Source: Ectopseudomonas chengduensis
GTDB lineage: Bacteria > Pseudomonadota > Gammaproteobacteria > Pseudomonadales > Pseudomonadaceae
Direction of reading: 5' to 3'
Length of the DNA: 64,000 nt
Assembly: GCF_900102635.1 (NCBI RefSeq)
Contig: NZ_FMZQ01000001.1
Location: forward strand, 806,001 to 870,000
This document shows, in pieces, positions 48,173 to 61,841 of the stretch. The translations under genes and the position numbers were made by a program. Within the stretch, counting starts at the first letter, position 1. Each line of letters starts with the position of its first letter. The notes below the pieces were generated by a model. It saw nothing but the letters and a program-made list of their open reading frames with translations. It did not search any database and was not told the origin of the DNA.

Positions 48173-48861
48173 TGGCGGTCTTTCCAGTAATGAGTCAGCG
48201 TTCGCTGCCCGCCATGCAAGGCGCGCAGCAGGTTCAGGGGGTGTGGCCAGGCGGCGGGTAAGCCGGATTCGGCAGGTGCGAGGCTCAAGGTCCAGGTTTT
48301 GCCCGGTTTCAACAGTAGAGCCAGCGCGTAGGAGAAGGGTACGTCATCTATATAGGGTCTGTAGAGCTCGGGCGGCAACTCTTCGGCAATGACCAGCAGA
48401 ACCGCGGGGGCGCCTTCGGCGAGTAGCCCGCTGGCTTCGAGCATGGCCTGTTCCAGACCATCCCCGGTTGCAGCCATGGCAGTCATTTCGCTGTTGTCTT
48501 CGCGCAGGATCGACCACAAGCCAATGATGGCGTTATGCACCGAAAGGCTGAATTGGGTGGGCGACAGTGGTTCGCCCTTCGCCAGTTCGTTGAGAATCGC
48601 CAGTGTGCGTGGGGTTTCGCCATGCCGAGAGGCGAACACCAGTGGCAGAGGGCCTTGCCCTTCGGCCAGTGGCCAGGCGACATGGAACAGCATCCGCGCC
48701 AGCCGGCTGAGGCGGCGCCGTTGCATGGCGGGTAGGAAACTCACGTCCGGCTGCTGCTGGTCGTCAGGCACGACCGTGGGGGCGTTGCACCAGGCACGCC
48801 AATCATCCTCTGACTCCAGGCCGGGGGCCCAGGCGCGCAATCCTTCGATCTGGAAATTCAT
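48145..48861 (-). CDS. apeC: Ketosynthase chain-length factor, ApeC-like
   Basis: This 238-residue ketosynthase-like protein lacks the active-site Cys (the region reads SVHNAIIGLWSILREDNSEM, with no C-T/S motif) and is shorter than a full ketosynthase. It is the aryl-polyene chain-length factor type that pairs with ApeO. It starts the 18-kb minus-strand operon, behind a sigma-70-like promoter at 48972-49000. The FLPAMQRRRLSRLARM motif near residue 43 is shared with family members. Confidence 0.85.
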   Translation of the reverse strand: MNFQIEGLRAWAPGLESEDDWRAWCNAPTVVPDDQQQPDVSFLPAMQRRRLSRLARMLFHVAWPLAEGQGPLPLVFASRHGETPRTLAILNELAKGEPLSPTQFSLSVHNAIIGLWSILREDNSEMTAMAATGDGLEQAMLEASGLLAEGAPAVLLVIAEELPPELYRPYIDDVPFSYALALLLKPGKTWTLSLAPAESGLPAAWPHPLNLLRALHGGQRTLTHYWKDRQWTWSRNEA

Positions 48862-48971
48862 AGCACGAGGCTTTTCGCCACTCCGGGCATACTGGTCGGC
48901 ACGACAGGGCGCCTGAAAGAGGCGGCGTCAGTCAGTGCCATGGCATAGTGCCGGTATCTGTTCGGGCGGGC

Positions 48972-49000
48972 ATTATCTAGATGCACGCGGCGCTGTGCAA
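48972..49000 (-). promoter_or_regulatory. Probable sigma-70 promoter of the aryl-polyene operon
   Basis: Read on the minus strand, TTGCAC (49000-48995) and GATAAT (48977-48972) are separated by 17 bp. They lie about 110 bp upstream of the first gene, in the 249-bp divergent gap shared with the ParA-like gene. I see no other gene there. Confidence 0.5.
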
Positions 49001-49110
49001 ATGTTGCGCAGCTTCTTCTGATGGGCGGATGATGGCGATGTGGCCTACGTCTCGTGCTTGTCATGGGCTTTGCATAAAATTCGGACCATTCCAGATCAGG
49101 GAGAGCGGCG

Positions 49111-49884
49111 ATGCGACGTGTGGTGTTCAACCAGAAGGGGGGCGTGGGCAAGTCCAGCATCGCCTGTAATCTCGCCGCGGTCAGTGCGGCGCAGGGCTAC
49201 CGTACGCTACTGATCGACCTGGATGCCCAGGCCAACTCGACCCACTACCTCACCGGGCTCACCGGCGAGGAAATTCCCATGGGCATTGCCGACTTCTTCA
49301 AGCAGACCCTGGCTTCCGGGCCTTTTGCCAAGAAGGGCAAGGTGGATATCTACGAGACGCCGTTCGACAACCTGCATGTGGTCACCGCCACGGCCGAGCT
49401 GGCCGAGCTGCAGCCGAAGCTGGAGCAGAAACACAAGATCAACAAGCTGCGCAAACTGCTCGACGAACTGGCCGAAGATTACGACCACATCTACCTGGAC
49501 ACACCGCCGGCACTGAATTTCTATACGGTTTCCGCACTGATTGCGGCCGACCGTGTGCTGATTCCCTTCGACTGCGACAGCTTCTCGCGCAACGCCCTGT
49601 ATGGCCTGCTGGCCGAGATCGACGAGTTGAAGGAGGACCATAACGATGGTCTGGAGGTGGAAGGCATCGTGGTCAACCAGTTCCAGCCGCGCGCGACCTT
49701 GCCGCAGCAGTTGCTGGACGAGCTGGTCGCCGAGGGCCTGCCGGTGCTGCCGGTGAACCTGATGAGCTCGGTGAAGATGCGCGAATCGCACCAGGTATGC
49801 ACGCCGCTGATCCATCTGGATGCACGGCACAAGCTGACGCAGCAGTTCGTCGAGCTGCACGACCTGCTGAACGCGGCTGATTGA
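49111..49884 (+). CDS. ParA-family ATPase
   Basis: The 257-residue protein begins at once with the deviant Walker A motif FNQKGGVGKSSIA, followed by LIDLDAQANST and the Walker B-like YLDTPPAL. It belongs to the ParA/Soj group used to position DNA or protein cargo. No ParB-like partner or parS cluster is visible nearby, so it is probably an orphan ParA of the core genome. It is read divergently from the aryl-polyene operon and ends in a strong hairpin. Confidence 0.85.
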   Translation: MRRVVFNQKGGVGKSSIACNLAAVSAAQGYRTLLIDLDAQANSTHYLTGLTGEEIPMGIADFFKQTLASGPFAKKGKVDIYETPFDNLHVVTATAELAELQPKLEQKHKINKLRKLLDELAEDYDHIYLDTPPALNFYTVSALIAADRVLIPFDCDSFSRNALYGLLAEIDELKEDHNDGLEVEGIVVNQFQPRATLPQQLLDELVAEGLPVLPVNLMSSVKMRESHQVCTPLIHLDARHKLTQQFVELHDLLNAAD

Positions 49885-49926
49885 CGCCCTCCTGGGCGGC
49901 TTGAGTAATAGCTTTCAACGCCTGCC

Positions 49927-49965
49927 AAACAAGAACGCCCCGATGTTATCGGGGCGTTCTTGTTT
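49927..49965. terminator. Bidirectional terminator between parA-like and lipoprotein genes
   Basis: A perfect 18-bp stem with core AAGAACGCCCCGAT and a 3-base loop, bounded by A and T tracts, lies between two convergent genes and can terminate both. Confidence 0.9.
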
Positions 49966-49977
49966 CAGCTTGATGCA

Positions 49978-50619
49978 TCAGAGTTTGTTGGCGGTTTCTT
50001 GAGCGATTTCCCGGAGGCCAGCTTCGGTGATGGCTCTCCAGTCGCTGTCGGTAACGGCTTGCATGCCATCGCTTTTCAGCGTGACGATCTCCATGTTCGG
50101 TTGGCCTGCGGCTTCGATGTTCAGGCGCGACTTGTTGTTCACCGTCACGTAGAAGAAGCCCGGCGAAAACCATGACCAGAACTCCTTGACGCGAACCTTC
50201 ACCTCGGTAGCGCCAGCGGCGTTGGGCTCTGTCACCACGTCATAGCCGGCTTGCCGATAGGCAGAGGCCACGGACTCTTCGACCAGGGCGGAAACGGTGC
50301 GTCCAGATGGCAGCAGAACGTCGCCAAGCGCTTTGCCGTAGCCATTTCTCTTGCGACCAACGGCCCGCTCGGTGATCGAGCGGTCAGTCGTTTCCGCATT
50401 CTTCAGCGACGGGATGTCGGCCTGGTCAGGCTTGATTTCGAAAACACGTTCATCGACTGTGCTGATGTACACCTTCTTGCCTTTGCCGGCTTCGGGGTTA
50501 GCGGCCAGCTCCAGTGAAGGAACTTTCACATCGATCTCGGAACGGCTCGTTGCGCAGCCAACGCAAAGCGCCAGCAGGAAGGTAACGGCGACCAGTCTGA
50601 AGGTCTTTTCCATACTCAT
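49978..50619 (-). CDS. YajG-like lipoprotein
   Basis: The 213-residue product starts at ATG 50619, which has AAGGAG upstream. A lipoprotein signal peptide with lipobox ALCVGC follows. The body (ERAVGRKRNGYGKALGDVLLPSGRTVSALVEESVASAYRQAGYDV) resembles YajG and related outer-membrane lipoproteins. The long upstream open frame is not coding. Function is unknown. Confidence 0.75.
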   Translation of the reverse strand: MSMEKTFRLVAVTFLLALCVGCATSRSEIDVKVPSLELAANPEAGKGKKVYISTVDERVFEIKPDQADIPSLKNAETTDRSITERAVGRKRNGYGKALGDVLLPSGRTVSALVEESVASAYRQAGYDVVTEPNAAGATEVKVRVKEFWSWFSPGFFYVTVNNKSRLNIEAAGQPNMEIVTLKSDGMQAVTDSDWRAITEAGLREIAQETANKL

Positions 50620-50789
50620 GAAACTACTCCTTGTATGCATCGGTTTGGCCATTAGGCGGGGCGATTCTACAAGGATGATGGCTAATTGGCATCTATGATG
50701 CTGTGCCCTGGCATCGAGGGGGAATCTGGATGCCGGCTGCTGGCCGTCTATGCCTCTGGTCGGATGGCGGGTGTGTTGCCGCAGTGCCA

Positions 50790-50811
50790 AGGGCGGCCGA
50801 ACGGCCGCCCT
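50790..50811 (-). terminator. Hairpin downstream of the universal stress gene
   Basis: A perfect AGGGCGGCC / GGCCGCCCT stem with a GAAC loop lies 38 bp beyond the stop of the universal stress protein gene. The T tract is weak. The rest of the 230-bp gap up to 50619 shows nothing I can name. Confidence 0.6.
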
Positions 50812-50849
50812 GAATGAGTAATGGGTTATCGGCTCTTTGACCGCACGGA

Positions 50850-51647
50850 CTAGCGCACCACGAACACGTCGCAAGGCGCCTTGTGCAGGAAATGCTGCGC
50901 CAGGCTACCCAGCAGTGCCTGGGAGAAGGCGCTGCGGCCGTGGCTGCCGAGCACCAGCAGTTCTGCTCGACGCGTTTTGATCTGCTCTTGCAGGCTGCGC
51001 AGGATGCCGCCCTGCAGTACTTCGTGGCTCAGCTTCGGACCGCCAGGCGGCAGGCTTTGCGCTTCGTCCTGCAACAGCTGATCGATCAGGCCGCGCTGGG
51101 TCTGCAGTTGCAGTTCCACCTGCTGCGGGGTGCCCTTGTCCGGTTCGAATACATGTAGAGCGTGCAACTCGGCATCGCCGGGCAGCAGGCGATAGGCCTG
51201 GCCGAGGGCACTGCAGGCGCACAGGGAGAAGTCGATGGCGGCCAGCGCCCGCTGATAAGGATGGGAGTCGTTGCGCGCTACCAGCAGCAGCGGCACGGTG
51301 CAGCGGCGGGCGATGCGATCGAGGCTGGTGCCGGAGAAAAAGTCATGACGCTGGTGGTGCCCGCCCAGCACCAGCAGGTCGCAGCCGCTGTCCTGAACCT
51401 GTTGCAGCACCACTTCCGAAGGTTTGCCGCTGAGCATGCGCAGTTCGGTGCCAGGAGGGGCGTATCGGGTCAGGCTGCGGTCCAGCGCTTGGCGCGCCTT
51501 TTCGTGCTGTTCGCTGCTCTGGCTGGGGTCGAGCACATGCAGGATGCTCAGGCGGGCGTTGTGCTGCTGCGCCAACTGGGTGGCGCGGCACAACGCCATG
51601 TCAGCGGTGTCGCGCAGGTCATGGGCGATAAGAATGTGCTTGAACAT
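50850..51647 (-). CDS. Tandem-domain universal stress protein
   Basis: The 265-residue protein has two UspA domains. The second carries the ATP-binding pattern G-x2-G-x9-G-S (GSHGRSAFSQALLGSLAQ near residue 235); the first has the variant GGHHQRHDFFSGTSLDRIA. The ATG at 51647 gives MFKHILIAHDLRD. Tandem Usp proteins in Pseudomonas are often induced by oxygen limitation through Anr, and an Anr-like box lies upstream at 51712-51725. Confidence 0.87.
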   Translation of the reverse strand: MFKHILIAHDLRDTADMALCRATQLAQQHNARLSILHVLDPSQSSEQHEKARQALDRSLTRYAPPGTELRMLSGKPSEVVLQQVQDSGCDLLVLGGHHQRHDFFSGTSLDRIARRCTVPLLLVARNDSHPYQRALAAIDFSLCACSALGQAYRLLPGDAELHALHVFEPDKGTPQQVELQLQTQRGLIDQLLQDEAQSLPPGGPKLSHEVLQGGILRSLQEQIKTRRAELLVLGSHGRSAFSQALLGSLAQHFLHKAPCDVFVVR

Positions 51648-51711
51648 GGTGACGGCTCTCCTGCCGATACCCCTCGGCAATTTTATTGTGCCTGTTCAGA
51701 TAGCCGCTCTT

Positions 51712-51725
51712 TTGACCTATGGCAA
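51712..51725 (-). promoter_or_regulatory. Anr/FNR-like box upstream of the universal stress gene
   Basis: TTGAC-CTAT-GGCAA matches the TTGAT-N4-ATCAA consensus at eight of ten positions. A minus-strand TAAAAT hexamer at 51680-51685 would place the box about 42-44 bp before the start site, the class II activator position. Confidence 0.4.
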
Positions 51726-51769
51726 GGTCGGAGACTGTTACCGATTGCGAATGCAGGCAGCGGCGTCAT

Positions 51770-52213
51770 TCAGCGTAAACGCAATTGGTAGTACCCGCGA
51801 CTTTCTGCGACCACTTCGCCGCTGCCGTCGGTCAGTTGCAGCGCCAGCAGATATTCGGCCTTGCCCTGCTGGTTGGCCTGTTCTTCCAGCTGGGCGATTT
51901 GCTCGGCTGAGAGGCGCGCCTCGACCTGAATGTCGCCCGTGGCCGGGCGACGAAAGCGCAGGTTCATTTCCTTGATGATGGGATAGAAGCGCTGGGCGTC
52001 GAAGCTGGTCAGAAACAGCGCGCCGCCGGGTATTTCCGCGAGGGTGAACAAGGCGCCGGCGTACATGCTGCCGATATGGTTCTGGTTGCCTTGCAGGGGC
52101 ATGCGCAGGCGTATGAACCCAGGCTCGAGGACCTCGGCCTTGAGGCCGCTGCGTTTGACGAAGGCGATCTGTTCTTCGGTGAGCTGACGAGCGATTTCCA
52201 CGGGCAGCGGCAT
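51770..52213 (-). CDS. Hotdog thioesterase-like protein (YiiD C-terminal / DUF4442 type)
   Basis: The 147-residue protein has the hotdog pattern GNQNHIGSMYAGALFTLAEIPGGAL near residue 43, as in PaaI-like and DUF4442 thioesterases. The start at 52213 has AAGGAG upstream. No operon partner is evident. Acyl-CoA thioesterase activity is likely but the substrate is unknown. Confidence 0.78.
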   Translation of the reverse strand: MPLPVEIARQLTEEQIAFVKRSGLKAEVLEPGFIRLRMPLQGNQNHIGSMYAGALFTLAEIPGGALFLTSFDAQRFYPIIKEMNLRFRRPATGDIQVEARLSAEQIAQLEEQANQQGKAEYLLALQLTDGSGEVVAESRGYYQLRLR

Positions 52214-52323
52214 GGCGAAACTCCTTGAGCGGACGTTTTGCCAGACTAAGGGGCGGATAGCGCGCTGCAATTGACCGCAGCGCCCGTGGCGACTGACCGA
52301 AGCGCTCAAGAGCACCAGGCACT

Positions 52324-52382
52324 TAGCCCGGATGCAATCCGGGAAATCGCGGACCGGCTATCCCCGGATTGCATCCGGGCTA
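52324..52382. repeat. REP-like palindrome, second copy of the CCCGGATGCAATCCGG family
   Basis: Perfect 20-bp inverted arms (52324-52343 and 52363-52382) flank a 19-bp spacer. It lies 10 bp after the trxC stop and shares its arm sequence with the copy inside the LolA-like gene at 40861-40925. Confidence 0.93.
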
Positions 52383-52392
52383 TAGGTGCATC

Positions 52393-52827
52393 CTAAATGC
52401 CCTGCTGGCGCAGCCAGGCCTGCAGTTGCGGCAGCGGCATGGCGCCGCTCTGGCGGGCGACTTCGACGCCGCCCTTGAACAGTATCAGGCTGGGAATGGA
52501 GCGGATGCCCAGTTGCCCGGCCAGGTTCGGGTTGGCCTCGCTATCGAGCTTGCCCAGACGGCAGCGTCCCTGCAGTTGTGCGGCTGCCTGCTGGAAGGTC
52601 GGTACGAAGGCTTGGCAGGGGCCGCACCAACTGGCCCAGACATCCACCAGTAATGGCAGGTCGCCTTTCAACTGGCTGGCGAAGTTGGCTTGGGTGAGCG
52701 TGATGGGCGCAGCGGGCAGCACTTCACTCTTGCAACGGCCGCAGCGTGGGGCGTCATGCAGACGCTCGGCGGGAATGCGGTTGAGCCCGTTGCAGTGTGG
52801 GCAGGGAATCAGCAGCGGATCGGACAT
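52393..52827 (-). CDS. trxC: Thioredoxin 2 (TrxC)
   Basis: The 144-residue protein has the TrxC-type N-terminal zinc motif CPHC (9-12) and CGRC (29-32), then the thioredoxin fold with active site WASWCGPC near residue 68 and the cis-Pro segment SIPSLILF. It reduces disulfides in the cytoplasm, often under oxidative stress. Length and domain order are normal. Confidence 0.93.
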   Translation of the reverse strand: MSDPLLIPCPHCNGLNRIPAERLHDAPRCGRCKSEVLPAAPITLTQANFASQLKGDLPLLVDVWASWCGPCQAFVPTFQQAAAQLQGRCRLGKLDSEANPNLAGQLGIRSIPSLILFKGGVEVARQSGAMPLPQLQAWLRQQGI

Positions 52828-52885
52828 GAGGCGATGCTCCGTGGGTCATGTGCCTTAAATGGAGCCAGCGCCTGCGGATATCAAG

Positions 52886-54676
52886 TCAGAGCGGGGTCAG
52901 CGGGAAGAACCAGGGGATGACCAGGGTGGCCACGCCCCATAGCAGCAGATTCAGGGGAATACCGATCTTCATGAAGTCGGTGAAGCGGTAACCGCCGGCG
53001 TTGTAGACGAAGGTGTTGGTCTGGTAGCCGATGGGCGTGGCGAAGCTGGCACTGGCGGCGAACATCACTGCGACCACGAAGGCGCGTGGGTCGACGCCCA
53101 GGTGTTGCGCCATACCGATGGCGATGGGGGTCACCAGTACGGCCACTGCGTTGTTCGACAGCACCTCGGTGAAGATCGAGGTGAACAGATAGATGAAGCT
53201 CAACATCAACAGCGGTCCGGCCCAGGGCAGCCAGCCCATGACGTTCTCCACCATCAGCTTGACCAGGCCGACCTTGTCCATGGCGATGCTGATCGCCAGC
53301 ATGCCGAAGATCAGGCTGAGAATCTTCCAGTCGACAGCCTTGTAGGCGTCCTCCACGTCCAGGCAGCGGGTCGCCAGCACCGTCACTGCGCCGATGATCG
53401 CCAGGCCTTCGATGGGCATCACGCCGAAGGCGGCCAGCAACATCACGGCGAGGGTAGCGATGATGGCGATGGGTGCCTTGTCGCGGCGGAAGGCGCGCTC
53501 CTGTACGGCGTTGAGGCTGATCAGTTCGCCGTTATCGGCGAAGCGTTTGATCTGCGCTGGCGTGCCTTCGACCAGCATCACGTCGCCGAATTGCAGCTCG
53601 AAATCATCGAGGTTGCCCTGCACGTTCTCGTCCTGGCGATGCACGGCGAGCACAGCGATACCGTAGCGCGCGGTGAGGTCCAGGTCGCGCATCGGCCGGT
53701 GGCTATAGCGTGAGTTACGCCCGACGATGGCCTCGGCGAGAATCACGTCGTGGCTGCTGATGGTCTCGAAGGCGTCACCGCGGTTGAAGCTCAGGTGGCC
53801 GCTCTCACGCAGCTCCACCACATCCTTGACCTGGCCGTGCAGCACCAGGCGGTCGCCGCTGGCCAGCAGGGTGTCGGCGCCGGGTTCGGTCAGCTCCTGC
53901 TCTTCACGGAACAGCTTGAGCACCTGCAGGCCGCTGCCGCCGTTGAGGTTGGCGTCGTGCAGGGTCTTGCCGATCATCGGTGAGTCGTGCGGTACCAGCA
54001 GTTCGGTCATGAAGGTGCGCGACAGATCCGGGCGCAGCTGGCGCGACAGGGTCTCGCGTTCCGGCAGCAGGTGGCGGCCTATGGTCAGCAGGTACAGCAT
54101 GCCAAAGGCGGCCATGATCAGGCCGACGCCGGTGATCTCGAAGATGCCAAAGGGCGCCATGCCCGCCTTGCGTGCGACGCCGTCGACCAGGATGTTGGTC
54201 GAGGTGCCGATCATGGTCAGGGTGCCGCCGAGAATGGTGGCGTAGGACAGGGGAATCAGCAGTTTCGACGGCAGAGTGCCGGCGCGGCGCGCCAAGGCGA
54301 TGGCCACCGGGGTGAGGATGGCCACCACCGGCGTGTTGTTCAGGCAGGCCGATACCACCAGCGCGGTGACGGTGAGGCCGGTGAGCACGCGAATCGGGCT
54401 GGTGCCGACCAGATTGCCCAGCCAATTGCCGAGGGCGTCGATGCAGCCGGTGCGCTCCAGCGCGGCGGAGAGCACGAACATGCAGGCGATGGTCACGGGG
54501 GCTGAGTTGGACAGCACGCTGAGCACTTCGCCCGGCGTCAGCAGTTGGCTGACCAGCAAGGCGGCCACGGCGATGGCTGCGACGATGTCCGGGCTCCACT
54601 TTTCGCGGACGAAGGCATAGAGCACCCAGATCAGCAGGGCGCCGACGAATAGCAAGGGTAGGGAGTCCCAGGGCAT
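52886..54676 (-). CDS. SLC13/ArsB-family permease with two TrkA-C domains
   Basis: This 596-residue membrane protein has an N-terminal set of membrane segments (LPLLFVGALLIWVLYAF first), two cytoplasmic TrkA-C (RCK-C) domains at about 205-380, and a second membrane set. The CitT/SLC13 motif SACLNNTPVVAILTPV lies near residue 108 and GTSTNILVDG near 155. It may import an anion such as sulfate or a dicarboxylate; the substrate is not evident. I used ATG 54676, which has AAGG at proper distance, rather than ATG 54682. Confidence 0.85.
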   Translation of the reverse strand: MPWDSLPLLFVGALLIWVLYAFVREKWSPDIVAAIAVAALLVSQLLTPGEVLSVLSNSAPVTIACMFVLSAALERTGCIDALGNWLGNLVGTSPIRVLTGLTVTALVVSACLNNTPVVAILTPVAIALARRAGTLPSKLLIPLSYATILGGTLTMIGTSTNILVDGVARKAGMAPFGIFEITGVGLIMAAFGMLYLLTIGRHLLPERETLSRQLRPDLSRTFMTELLVPHDSPMIGKTLHDANLNGGSGLQVLKLFREEQELTEPGADTLLASGDRLVLHGQVKDVVELRESGHLSFNRGDAFETISSHDVILAEAIVGRNSRYSHRPMRDLDLTARYGIAVLAVHRQDENVQGNLDDFELQFGDVMLVEGTPAQIKRFADNGELISLNAVQERAFRRDKAPIAIIATLAVMLLAAFGVMPIEGLAIIGAVTVLATRCLDVEDAYKAVDWKILSLIFGMLAISIAMDKVGLVKLMVENVMGWLPWAGPLLMLSFIYLFTSIFTEVLSNNAVAVLVTPIAIGMAQHLGVDPRAFVVAVMFAASASFATPIGYQTNTFVYNAGGYRFTDFMKIGIPLNLLLWGVATLVIPWFFPLTPL

Positions 54677-54974
54677 GAGCATCCTTAGCGTCGAATCTCG
54701 TGTGAGGTATCGGGCGCGCACCGGGGCGGCCTGGCAGGGCGCCAAGATAGTGGGCTTGTATTAGATAGTCTAAGAATGTTTGGAAAGGTTTATATGCCTT
54801 TTCGATTTAATGAATAAGGCATCCGGCTCCGCTGGCTGGCGCGTTATCACTCACCTGCGCCGGCCAGTTGGGTCGTGTGAGTGCAACCGCCGTCAGCGGT
54901 GGTGGATTTATCCTGCGCGGTCAGCGGGCGCTTGGTGCACGCGGTGCACCCAAGGTTCAGGCGTCCACCCTCGT
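54677..54974. other. 298-bp gap between selO and the SLC13 gene
   Basis: I see no gene here. It contains an AT-rich stretch near 54760-54815 and the hairpin at 54930-54954. The short open frames have no ribosome site or family resemblance. Confidence 0.6.
54930..54954 (-). terminator. Hairpin downstream of selO
   Basis: CTTGGTGCAC and GTGCACCCAAGG pair with one bulge around a 3-base loop, 21 bp beyond the selO stop on the minus strand. It has no T tract, so its terminator role is tentative. Confidence 0.4.
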
Positions 54975-59805
<4,831 letters not shown>

Positions 59806-59933
59806 GGTCGATTGATCTACTGAGTGAGCGATGGCGATTGAAAATACCTGCGGCACAACGCACGCGCGGGCCCTGTGGCCCGCGCGTGAAGCTGATGCTA
59901 GCAGAGTATCAGCCGGTAGTTTTCTACCGTTTG

Positions 59934-61679
59934 CTAGAAGTGCAGCCCAGGGCTTGGGCGCGTGCCTTCGGGGAATCTGACGCCGACTTTGCGCACCTTG
60001 TTCCCTTCCATGGCTGCGACCGTCCAGGTCAGGCCCTGCCACTCCACCTGGTCGCCGACGACGGGTTCGCCACCGATTTCGTGGGCGATGAAGCGGCCCA
60101 GCGGCTGATTGCCTTCCAGTTCGTCGAGCTTCAAACCATAGAGCGCCGCGACTGCGCTCAGCTCGGCGTCGCCTTCCAGCACGAAATCACCGAAGAAGCG
60201 TAGGTCCTGGCCGCGCTTGGGCGCCTGGCTGAACAGCTTGCCGAGTGCCGGCAGATCGTGTTCGTGACCGATCACGCAGAGCAGGTCGCCAGCTTGCAGA
60301 CGCGTACTACCCGACGGGTGGAGCAGCTCGCGGCCACGGAACAGCGCCGCGATGCGGGTACCTTCCGGCATGTTCAACTCACGCAGGGCCGCGCCGATGC
60401 ACCATTTTTCTGCGCCCAAACGATAGACGAACAGCTCCCACTGGCTGGTCGGGTGCACTTCCAGGCCGGCGCGTGACACGGGGGCCGGCTCCGGCGGTAC
60501 GGTCACGCGCATCAGCTTGGCGGCCAGCGGCAGGCTGGTGCCCTGCAGCAGCAGGGAGATGATCACGATGAAGAACGCCACGTTGAAGAACAGCTGCGCG
60601 TTGGGCAGGCCGGCCATCAGCGGGAATACCGCGAGGATGATAGGCACGGCGCCGCGTAGGCCAACCCAGGCGATGAAGATTCGCTCACGGTCATGGAAGG
60701 CGCGAAACGGCAGCAGGCCGAGGAAGATCGACAGCGGCCGCGCGAAGAGAATCATCCACAGCGCCAAGGCCAACGCCGGCAGGGCGATGGGCAGCAACTC
60801 GTGCGGCGTTACCAACAGGCCGAGGACCAGGAACATGCCGATCTGCGCCAGCCAGGTCAGGCCGTCGAGCATGTGCAGGATGCTGTGGCGCGAGCGAATG
60901 GGGCTATTGCCCAGCAGCAGGCCGCACAGGTAGATGGCCAGGATGCCGCTGCCGCCCACTGCAGTGGTGATGGCGAAGATGATCAGGCCGCCGCTGACCA
61001 CCAGCAGGGGGTACAGGCCGGTGGCCAGCTCCATGCGGTTTATCAGCTTCAGCAGCAACCAGCCTCCACCCAGGCCGAGCAACGTTCCAAGGCCGAACTG
61101 CTGCAGCAGCTGGATCGGCAGATCCCAGCTGAAGCCGGTCTGGCCGCTGGACAGCATGGCAATCAGGGTGACGGTGAGGAATACCGCCATCGGGTCGTTG
61201 CTACCGGACTCGATTTCCAGTGTGGAGCTGACCCGCTCGTTGAGGCCGCGTCCGCCAAGCAGGGAAAAGACCGCCGCCGCGTCGGTGGAGCCGACGATGG
61301 CGCCGATCAGCAAACCTTCCAGCAGCGTCAGATTGAACAACCATGCGGCCGCCAGGCCCGTCAGGCCGGCCGTAATCACCACACCGAGCGTCGCCAGCGA
61401 CAACGATGGCCACAAGGCCACGCGGAAGGTCGAAACGCGCGTACGCATGCCGCCGTCGAGCAGGATCACTGCCAGCGCCAGGTTGCCGACCAGATAGGCG
61501 AGGGGATAGTTGTTGAAGATGATGCCGCCAGGGCCGTCAGTGCCGGCCAGCATGCCGACACCAAGGAAAATCACCAGGATGGGGATGCCGAAACGTGTTC
61601 CGAACGCGCTGACCAGAATGCTGGCTGCTACCAGCATTGCGCCGATCAAGAACAGATTATTGATGGCGCTGGCATCCAA
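59934..61679 (-). CDS. K+/H+ or Na+/H+ antiporter, NhaP2/CvrA type
   Basis: The 581-residue CPA1 antiporter has 12-13 membrane segments with the motif [18 protein letters not shown] near residue 127 and [10 protein letters not shown] near 157. A TrkA-C domain (about 400-480) and a CorC/HlyC-type domain follow. The start is TTG, supported by AGGAG 9 bp upstream and by the usual MDA N-terminus; the nearby ATG is out of frame. It probably protects against high K+ or Na+ by proton exchange. Confidence 0.88.
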   Translation of the reverse strand: MDASAINNLFLIGAMLVAASILVSAFGTRFGIPILVIFLGVGMLAGTDGPGGIIFNNYPLAYLVGNLALAVILLDGGMRTRVSTFRVALWPSLSLATLGVVITAGLTGLAAAWLFNLTLLEGLLIGAIVGSTDAAAVFSLLGGRGLNERVSSTLEIESGSNDPMAVFLTVTLIAMLSSGQTGFSWDLPIQLLQQFGLGTLLGLGGGWLLLKLINRMELATGLYPLLVVSGGLIIFAITTAVGGSGILAIYLCGLLLGNSPIRSRHSILHMLDGLTWLAQIGMFLVLGLLVTPHELLPIALPALALALWMILFARPLSIFLGLLPFRAFHDRERIFIAWVGLRGAVPIILAVFPLMAGLPNAQLFFNVAFFIVIISLLLQGTSLPLAAKLMRVTVPPEPAPVSRAGLEVHPTSQWELFVYRLGAEKWCIGAALRELNMPEGTRIAALFRGRELLHPSGSTRLQAGDLLCVIGHEHDLPALGKLFSQAPKRGQDLRFFGDFVLEGDAELSAVAALYGLKLDELEGNQPLGRFIAHEIGGEPVVGDQVEWQGLTWTVAAMEGNKVRKVGVRFPEGTRPSPGLHF

Positions 61680-61796
61680 TGGCGCGTACTCCTGGCTGGG
61701 TCATCGGGGGCGCCGCTATGCATGGCGCGTGCCAGGGATTCTAACCGTAGCCTTCGTACCGCTGTCAAAAAGGTTATTACATTTTTCTAAATCGCC

Positions 61797-61825
61797 CCGA
61801 GGCGCCCTGTCGCAAGACGCCTCGG
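61797..61825. terminator. Hairpin after the acyl-CoA dehydrogenase gene
   Basis: CCGAGGCG and CGCCTCGG pair around a 13-base loop, 17 bp beyond the dehydrogenase stop on the minus strand, followed by an A/T-rich stretch. It probably separates this gene from the antiporter. Confidence 0.5.
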
Positions 61826-61841
61826 AGCGCACTCGCCGACC

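Noticed and set aside
49111-49884. Plasmid or integrative element marked by the ParA-like gene
   Set aside because: No ParB partner, parS cluster, integrase, attachment site or replication gene is nearby, and the neighbours are core Pseudomonas genes.
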